15,342 bases of DNA from Actinomortierella ambigua (Eukaryota; Mortierellomycota; Mortierellomycetes; Mortierellales; Mortierellaceae). This document shows positions 10,302 through 15,342 of this stretch, in pieces. Within the stretch, counting starts at the first letter, position 1. Each line of letters starts with the position of its first letter. The stretch is taken from contig JAAAJB010000530.1 of NCBI GenBank assembly GCA_016098155.1, positions 9,603-24,944 of the forward strand, given 5' to 3'. A program made the translations under genes and the position numbers. Below the pieces are notes generated by a model. That model made no database searches, was not told the DNA's origin, and saw only the letters and a list, made by a program, of their open reading frames with translations.

Positions 10302-10603
10302 CGTGTTCAAACATGCCACCTTCTCGTGCCAACTGACTCCCCATCCTCGTCCGCCCCTTACTGCGTTCCATCCAACGACCACACAATGTCGCGCTGTCTC
10401 ATCACACGCATGAGGAAGATCAGTGAGCATGCGGCACTTACTGTGAGGTTCAAATCCCAGCTTGGGCTTGTAACCACCATGATATCATGCGCTGGCTCCG
10501 ATGGCCAGCCGGTACCGGCGGCGGAGATAGCAACGGTAAAGATAGAGAGCATAAGCATGCTCAGAAAAGCGAAAATGACGGGGAGAGATGTGTATCTATT
10601 CAT
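9851..10603 (-). CDS. Small secreted protein, probable Ig-like/Kre9-Knh1-like fold
   Basis: Exons are 10603-10442 and 10162-9851, giving 157 residues. The start at MNRYTS yields a signal peptide (long hydrophobic core, residues about 8-28, ending near AISAAG), and it lies 93 bases below a TATA box. The exon join after 54 codons gives TSPSWDLNLTVGETLYA, an uninterrupted stretch. The mature part has alternating short hydrophobic strands (WVTVRIEK, WSLVLGKIRA, GFAFVLKKEWL, YFRIRVEW) and ends near SEGFKVNTEMK. Starting at a TSPS motif and ending in a Y-F-R-I-R-V then S-x-G-F pattern recalls the Kre9/Knh1-type domain of cell-wall glycan proteins, but this is pattern recognition only. There is no Cys in the mature chain and no GPI signal. 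It is Lys-rich and likely basic, and probably acts in the wall or outside the cell. Confidence 0.75.
10163..10441 (-). other. Intron of the small secreted protein gene (279 nt) with a T30 tract
   Basis: The donor is CACA/GTAAGT at 10441 and the acceptor GATAAAG at 10163. The acceptor is a weak match because purines precede it, but it is the only nearby AG that restores the frame; the AG at TGTAG further upstream leads to an immediate TGA. A homopolymer of 30 T on the coding strand lies inside. Confidence 0.75.
10270..10299. repeat. A30 homopolymer (T30 on the coding strand) inside an intron
   Basis: Thirty consecutive A bases on the plus strand lie within the intron of the small secreted protein gene. 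Confidence 0.97.
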
Positions 10604-10695
10604 CGCGACTTGTAGAGTTTTTTTTTTTGGGTCAATCAGGACAAAAGGAAAGCTTACCAGAACAGATAATTTACCCCTGGGCGATGACACGCCGT

Positions 10696-10704
10696 CTTTA
10701 TATA
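10696..10704 (-). promoter_or_regulatory. TATA box of the small secreted protein gene
   Basis: TATATAAAG reads on the minus strand 93 bases upstream of the start codon at 10603. A transcription start about 30 bases downstream would give a 5' UTR of roughly 60 bases. It is a near-perfect consensus and is the reason for rejecting an upstream start at 10777. Confidence 0.7.
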
Positions 10705-10705
10705 A

Positions 10706-11599
10706 GTCGGTTAGCCATTGTGTGAGAGATTGTGGATGTGACAATCGCTTGCGAAAAAATATTTTTAGACCATCCACGCTTTCAGCCTCGCATTATTGCA
10801 CTTCCTTTCTCTTTGGTTTTCTTCCCGTCAAGGCAGGCAGTTTTTGTCAGCGACGGCAGCACCAAATGATTGCGCCAAACAATGGCGAGTGCCAGTGTAT
10901 GCACGACTAGAGCAATAACAACTTAAAATGACCCTGCTATTTCTTTTGGCGGCTTTTGATATTTTCCCGAGACTTCAGTTAAACACGCCCTGTTTGTTGC
11001 ATAACCTTAGAATGAAGATGTCCTACGTACCATACCAAGCGCGCCGCCCTATATTTAGGGAACTTTCAGCACAAACATAACATCACGCCTAGTTCAACCG
11101 GGTGACACAATATCAACAAAAGAGAATGCATGGACAAGAAAGAGGGAAAAAAAGCACACAGCGTCCTTTCTATCGATTGTTGGAACGCCCATGACCAAAA
11201 GTCGACTGATCTAGATGCAACGAGATCAAGGAATGTTGGGGCCGCGTTAGCCAAATAGTGCTCATCCACGTGTCTGCCATCGGCACCCAGAGGTGCCCTC
11301 GACAAATTCGCAGTCCACGTGCGGTCGTTGCGAAGTCCCCTATTCTGGTGGTCTGATGGCCTACTCCATGGTCTCGATGTTGAACCGCACGAAACCCCCA
11401 AGGTTGAGTTAGTGCTACATCATGTTTCCTTGACTGCTGGCTCGCCGCACCACCTGGAGGCCCCACAATAACCACGAGGGAACCTGCAGTAATATCCTGG
11501 TGATCTTTATTAGACAAGACAGGACAAGTGAAAAAATCGTTGAATGTGGGTCTAAGAGGCGAGAGGGTCAGGAAAGGTGTGGTGATTATGAGGTTCTAT
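10706..11599. other. Intergenic region with no supported gene
   Basis: It lies upstream of the small secreted protein gene and downstream of the SEL1 remnant. Minus-strand open frames of 111 and 115 codons in 11066-11517 overlap each other in different frames, have no family signature and lack usable start context. An AATAAA on the minus strand at 11511-11506 could be the old polyadenylation signal of the SEL1 gene. A short hairpin GGCACC/GGTGCC sits at 11282-11297. Confidence 0.55.
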
Positions 11600-12300
11600 T
11601 TATTCCTCGCACTCTTGAAGGAGCTGTAGTCTTTCTTCCAAATCTTTGTGCCCTTGAGTAGCGGCCTTGCTATACCACACAATCGCCTCCTTTTAGCCCA
11701 TCGCAGCGCATTGACCTCTCTCAAGTATCCGAGCAATGTTGTGGTGTTGAGCAACTGCATATCCTTGGTCAGCACCTCGGTGGTACAGTGAATCAACATC
11801 TGGGAGGTCAATTTTGCCAAGTTTGCAAGGGCTGGTTAACCATTCAATGTGGAAGCGTGCATTCTCATTCCCGTTCTTGTCTGCCTCGCGAAACAATCGA
11901 AGAGCCTCGTCACTGTCAGGGTCCGTCCTTAATCCGAGATCGTACATCGACACAATATTAAACTGCGAAGATGGATTGTCTCGGGCAGCGCGCGGAATGT
12001 ACCTTAGGAGGGCCAAGAGGTCATTCTGCTCCACTCCTTGGCGAAAATCATAGCACCATCCCAAACTAGCTTGCGCCAATGGGTCCCCTTGCTCTGCTAC
12101 CTTGCTGAACAACTTGAATGCCTCGATATTATTCCGCTTTACACGTCATCCTTTATAATGCATCAGCCCCAGGTTGCGTTGTACATCTGCATACCCTTGA
12201 TCAGTTGCTTTGGCGTACCACTCGTCTGCTGTTACATCGTCCTGCTTATATAACACCTCGGCCTGCAAGGCAGCCTGCAAGTCATATAGAAATAATTCAC
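11600..12300 (-). pseudogene. Decayed SEL1-repeat protein gene
   Basis: SEL1 repeats are alpha-helical units of about 36 residues that serve as protein-interaction scaffolds. One minus-strand frame carries about six degenerate units: DEWYAKATDQGYADVQRNLG, AFKLFSKVAEQGDPLAQASL, a third ending SMYDLGLRTDPD, EALRLFREADKNGNENA, SLYHRGADQGYAVAQ and IVWYSKAATQGHKDLEERL. Two stops interrupt the same frame: TGA at 12148-12146, inside repeat 1 after HYKG, and TAA at 11695-11693, between the fifth and sixth units. The final stop is TAA at 11602-11600. The frame continues cleanly across both stops and no GT-AG intron removes them, so these are point nonsense changes. The 5' end is unclear: a third stop in this frame at 12385-12383 and non-SEL1 sequence upstream may be another exon or further decay. 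SEL1 identity is good; loss of function is likely. Confidence 0.75.
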
Positions 12301-12700
12301 CTACACTGGACATTTCGCGTCTCATGGACCCACAGCTGAGCCACAGCTTACATCGCATGAGCGCCAAACACAACGCCATACCTCAGGATAGCTTGGCTAG
12401 CTCGTCCGTGTGTGCTGGAATGTGTGCTCTGGAGGGCGAGAAACAAGCCTCGGAGAGAATTGAACCATGGAAATAGCAGTCACAACACCCTTTTGGGAGG
12501 CACCCCAATATCTCCTTCAAGAGCACACCTCCATTGGACGCAAGGTGCAGTACCTCGTTGAGTAGCCCCAACCTGGCCCAGAGAGGTACAACCTGTAATG
12601 AGTGGGTGACTAATCCAACTCGGAGGCTCTCTCCGGATACTTACGACTCACGTGATTGGCGCATACGGCATCGTGCGAGATAGTGGAGCAGATGTTGTAT
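12301..12700 (-). other. Possible 5' exon remnant of the SEL1 gene, identity unknown
   Basis: The same frame as the SEL1 repeats stays open from about 12600 to 12386 and encodes a hydrophobic helical-looking segment (LGLLNEVLHLASNGGVLLKE) that I do not recognise. A GTAAGT at about 12644 and an ATTACAG at about 12594 could bound a small intron, with a short ATG-led exon before it at about 12671. This is speculative, and the locus appears dead downstream. Confidence 0.25.
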
Positions 12701-13300
12701 GGGAGAGAAGGGGTATGTTCAAACATAAAACCCATAATGCAATTCGTCATGGATCTGCTCAGATACCCATTTAGATGGGCCGCGGTCTAGGCTACGAAAA
12801 ATGTAAATACTATTCACGCATCGTGTCCCCGCTCCCTGTCCTTTTTCCAGATGCACATTGGCCCTCTCTCTGTCCTTTGGACTGCAGCAATCCTTGCTCT
12901 TTTACAAGACATCCTCCCTCTCTGCCCTGCCCTGCTGGACATACGAGTAATCAAACCCGGGGGTTCTCTAAATAGACCTCCCGGTCCCAATACAAGGCAT
13001 TCCAATGCAGAATCTGTGTTCAAGGAGGTGGAAGGCAATTTTTGTTCGTACTCCCCCTTATACTCCCCCTGCCACTCTATATTCCAGTTAAATATCTAAT
13101 GTCCACGCACTTTAGCTTCCGTATGTTACCTCACTCAACCACCACCAGCAACCAACCATTACCAGCCTTCACAACAATTAAACGCTTAATCTTTAGTTCA
13201 GGCCTTCCAAATATCCAATTATCAAAAAGACTTATCCTTCTCGTTCCCGACCGTTCGTCATACGCACCGGTATCCCAGATCTGCTGCATCCTCAACAACC
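12701..13300. other. Intergenic region and upstream region of the 322-residue secreted protein gene
   Basis: No gene is supported. The region before 13301 is C/T- and A-rich with many CAAC-type words, typical of a fungal promoter and 5' leader on the plus strand. Nothing else is recognised. Confidence 0.55.
12987..13095 (+). promoter_or_regulatory. Possible promoter elements of the 322-residue secreted protein gene
   Basis: Two CCAAT pentamers (12987-12991 and 13002-13006) precede weak TATA-like words, TATATT at 13078-13083 and TTAAATAT at 13088-13095. They lie about 300 and 210 bases before the ATG. Order and strand fit, but each element alone is weak. Confidence 0.3.
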
Positions 13301-14269
13301 ATGCTCATCAAAGGCGTATTCTCTGCTCTCGCTCTGTGCTCGACATGGGTGCTTACCGCTTCCGGTCTTCCTGAGGACCTTCAATTTCAATCGCTGGGCC
13401 TTTCCTATATGCAAGATGTGAACAAAGCCTATGTTGCTCTCTTCAAAGGGAACATGGATTTGGCCGCATCCCTCTATTCTCAAGCACAAAGAGAGCATGC
13501 TTCACTGCAGCCAGAGATTATCCGAATGCTGGATGCGTACGATACCATCGTTGGCCTTGATCTCGGAATATACAGACCCAGAACAGGTCTCGATGCAGCA
13601 TATGCGAGCTTCTCTGCTGCTAGCAGAATGTTTGCCAGTGGCAAAATGGTCGGCGCCAGGAAGCTATTTCTGAATGGCGCCCGCGTTCTCTATCCCGGCA
13701 GGAGTGACCAGGTCCTTGTCAACCTCGCCGAGAACAAGTGCTCCTACCTGCCCTGGACCGTTGCCCGACCCATCCTCGACGGCAATACGGCGCGCTCCAA
13801 TGAAGCTATGCATAAAAGAGACACACCTGCCATCTTGAACAAGGCGGCAGAAATTCTCGCCCAAGTCGGACAAGGCTTCAAGGAGTTGGCAGGAAAAGGC
13901 GATAAGAATGGTAGCCACTGGTTTTGGGTCTGGGTCGAGCGAATTGGCGAGGTCTTTGATGACAAGAGCTTCGACGATGTCAAGATGCAGACCTACATCA
14001 AGGACAGGCAGCAGGAGTGCACTTTCAGTAGCTCTGGATTTCCTGTGAACGTCTTCTCGCCTCTCGACGTCTTTGGCATCGGCCTGCTTGATGGTTTAGG
14101 CAACAATGACGTTCAATCCGCGTTGAAGGCCAGCCTGGATACCGTCTATTCTGCTTTTGCCGAGTTTTATTTTAACGTCCCCAAAGCAGCCTGGGAGGAC
14201 AGTTGTGCCCAGAAGTTCTACACCATGCCCTACTTGGATGCACCTTGCTATTTCACCAAGCTAGCATAG
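13301..14269 (+). CDS. Secreted alpha-helical protein of unknown function (322 residues)
   Basis: A single uninterrupted frame starts in a good context (CAACCATGC) and ends at TAG 14267-14269. Residues 1-22 form a signal peptide (basic start, hydrophobic core, TASG before the likely cut). The mature part begins LPEDLQFQSLG and is Ala/Leu-rich and mostly helical. Segments around 43-66 and 98-132 (SLYSQAQREH; ARKLFLNGARVLYPG) look like helical-hairpin units but match no TPR consensus. Four mature cysteines (147, 240, 302, 316) could form two disulphides. One N-glycosylation sequon is at Asn203 (NGS). A dibasic Lys-Arg at 172-173 before Asp is a possible Kex2 cleavage site. There is no GPI anchor or membrane helix after the signal. 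I do not recognise a family and see no catalytic motif. The export prediction and intact frame are the firm points; role unknown. Confidence 0.85.
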   Translation: MLIKGVFSALALCSTWVLTASGLPEDLQFQSLGLSYMQDVNKAYVALFKGNMDLAASLYSQAQREHASLQPEIIRMLDAYDTIVGLDLGIYRPRTGLDAAYASFSAASRMFASGKMVGARKLFLNGARVLYPGRSDQVLVNLAENKCSYLPWTVARPILDGNTARSNEAMHKRDTPAILNKAAEILAQVGQGFKELAGKGDKNGSHWFWVWVERIGEVFDDKSFDDVKMQTYIKDRQQECTFSSSGFPVNVFSPLDVFGIGLLDGLGNNDVQSALKASLDTVYSAFAEFYFNVPKAAWEDSCAQKFYTMPYLDAPCYFTKLA

Positions 14270-14449
14270 AGTTCCTCATGTCATAGCTTTCACCCGGCCA
14301 TCCTGTTACTTTCTTTATTCTAGTAGGGCCCATTTGAGAACAAAGCCATTTTTTCGCTTTCAGGGCTAAAAGGTTGATTTCTCTCACCCCCTTTGATTTC
14401 TTGCCCCTCTGAGGACAACGAGTGCTGCAATGTCGGCTATGGGGGGGGG
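14270..14449. other. 3' flank of the secreted protein gene
   Basis: T-rich sequence follows the stop codon with no clear AATAAA. The stretch probably holds the 3' UTR. No gene is seen. Confidence 0.5.
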
Positions 14450-14451
14450 GG
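14441..14451. repeat. G11 homopolymer
   Basis: Eleven consecutive G bases on the plus strand lie between the secreted protein gene and the F-box-like remnant. Confidence 0.95.
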
Positions 14452-15200
14452 AACCAGCGACATGTTTGAAGAAAAATTAAAATACATAGGCAGAGTAGAA
14501 AAGTGAGTCGACAAGTGGTGCCATTGAGCTCTCGTGACCACCCAACCTTCTTGACTTCTCCAAGTCAGAGGTACAGCACATACAATACATGCCTCCAAAA
14601 TTTTTAGACGAGGACATTCAGCCAAGCGCCAGGCTAGCTATCCATCTCCACAGCCGGCAAGGAGCCGAGTTTCTTTTTGAGTTGGCGCTGCTTCCGTCGT
14701 ATCTCGACGGACCATTTCGTGGCATCATCGACCACGGCACAGCGCCTGGAGAAACTGAGCTCGCTCTTCGAGTGACTCGCTACATGCCCACAACTGGTCA
14801 CTCGGCTGATGCGACTCCTCCATCAACAATGCATTGCCGTCGCACCTGAGGCGAAACCACCTTCAACCGCGGGCATTCGTACAAGAGCTCGAGCAATAAT
14901 GGTTCAGCGATTGAGACATCTTTTAGTTGTCGGTCACTAAACTGTGCTGCTGCGTTACCAATGCTGATATAGGCGGAGGAACTCCCGACAGCCGGATCGT
15001 CGCAGGTGCCTTCTGATGCGCTAACCGCCATCGGTAGGTAGTATACACGAAGCGTGTCGTGATGGCGCATCAACGCCTGACGTGTCCTTCGGTCGAGGAA
15101 GAACGGCATATACCTAGCATCGTCGATATCCAAAGGCGGAGGACGATGCCGAGGAGTCTGGCATCATCGGCGTACTGCACTCCTTTAATTTTTGACAGAC
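14450..15200 (-). pseudogene. Probable remnant of an F-box/LRR-like protein gene
   Basis: Minus-strand blocks in different frames resemble the C-terminal half of the large F-box/leucine-rich families of Mortierella-type fungi. In order they are: LLLELLYECPRLKVV (within 15133-14798), then in a second frame LMEESHQPSDQLWACSESLE (about 14830-14771), in a third frame VEIRRKQRQLKKKLGSLPA (about 14715-14660), and AECPRLKILEAC (14625-14590) in the second frame again. The ECPRLK motif occurs twice, as expected for leucine-rich units. No continuous frame or intron pattern joins the blocks, and stops separate them, which suggests frameshift decay. The assignment rests on motif resemblance only; the longest piece (111 codons) could instead be a chance frame. 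Confidence 0.33.
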
Positions 15201-15291
15201 CTCCAGTAACGCAGCCAATCCAACATCCTCGCCTGTATACGTATATAGCCGTTGTCGTGTATTTCCTCGCATGCCCCGTGGGACTGTTGTC

Positions 15292-15295
<4 letters not shown>

Positions 15296-15322
<27 letters not shown>
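15296..15322. repeat. A27 homopolymer
   Basis: Twenty-seven consecutive A bases on the plus strand lie near the right edge. No retroelement body or target-site duplication was recognised beside it. Confidence 0.95.
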
Positions 15323-15327
<5 letters not shown>

Positions 15328-15342
15328 CTCTTTACTACCCTA

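Noticed and set aside
10449..10465. tRNA T-loop-like word GGTTCAAATCC
   Set aside because: It lies within exon 1 of the small secreted gene, and no acceptor stem or anticodon arm fits around it.
10170..10910. 246-codon plus-strand open frame with a Lys run
   Set aside because: It runs antisense through exon 1, the TATA box and the intron of the small secreted gene; the Lys run comes from the A30 homopolymer.
13664..13983. Minus-strand frames inside the 322-residue secreted protein gene
   Set aside because: They are antisense shadows of the longer plus-strand frame, which has a signal peptide and good start context.
15296..15322. A27 run read as the tail of a LINE or processed pseudogene
   Set aside because: No reverse-transcriptase or spliced-gene body precedes it, and similar runs occur in introns elsewhere in the window, so it is more likely a simple homopolymer.

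Overview
The window looks like nuclear DNA of an early-diverging, Mortierella-like fungus. Three things point that way: a chitin synthase with an N-terminal myosin-like motor, GT-AG introns with long A/T homopolymers, and degenerate SEL1-repeat and F-box/LRR-like remnants of the kind abundant in Mortierellomycota. The phylum is an inference from gene content. No tRNA, rRNA, CRISPR array or recognisable transposon was seen.

Layout. (1) 50-5350, minus: the 5' four exons of a myosin-motor chitin synthase. The motor, a membrane block with a cytochrome-b5-like domain and the start of the glycosyltransferase domain are present; the gene runs off the left edge inside an intron. (2) 5351-7114: a 1.76-kb gene-free gap of low-complexity purine or pyrimidine tracts. 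(3) 7115-9261, minus: a two-exon gene for a bacterial-type family 1 ABC-transporter solute-binding protein without a signal peptide and with three fungal-style low-complexity insertions. (4) 9851-10603, minus: a two-exon small secreted protein, probably an Ig-like/Kre9-Knh1-like fold, behind a clear TATA box. (5) 11600 to about 12300, minus: a decayed SEL1-repeat gene with in-frame stops. (6) 13301-14269, plus: an intact single-exon secreted protein of 322 residues with no family I recognise. (7) About 14450-15200, minus: a weakly supported F-box/LRR-like remnant scattered over different frames.

The genes are separate transcription units, not an operon. The chitin synthase, the small secreted protein and the 322-residue protein would all act at the cell surface or outside the cell. 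The solute-binding protein is the outlier: its family belongs to bacterial import systems, yet here it carries a spliceosomal intron, lacks an export signal and has no permease or ATPase beside it. It is the best candidate for something unusual, most simply an old horizontal gene transfer reused inside the cell.
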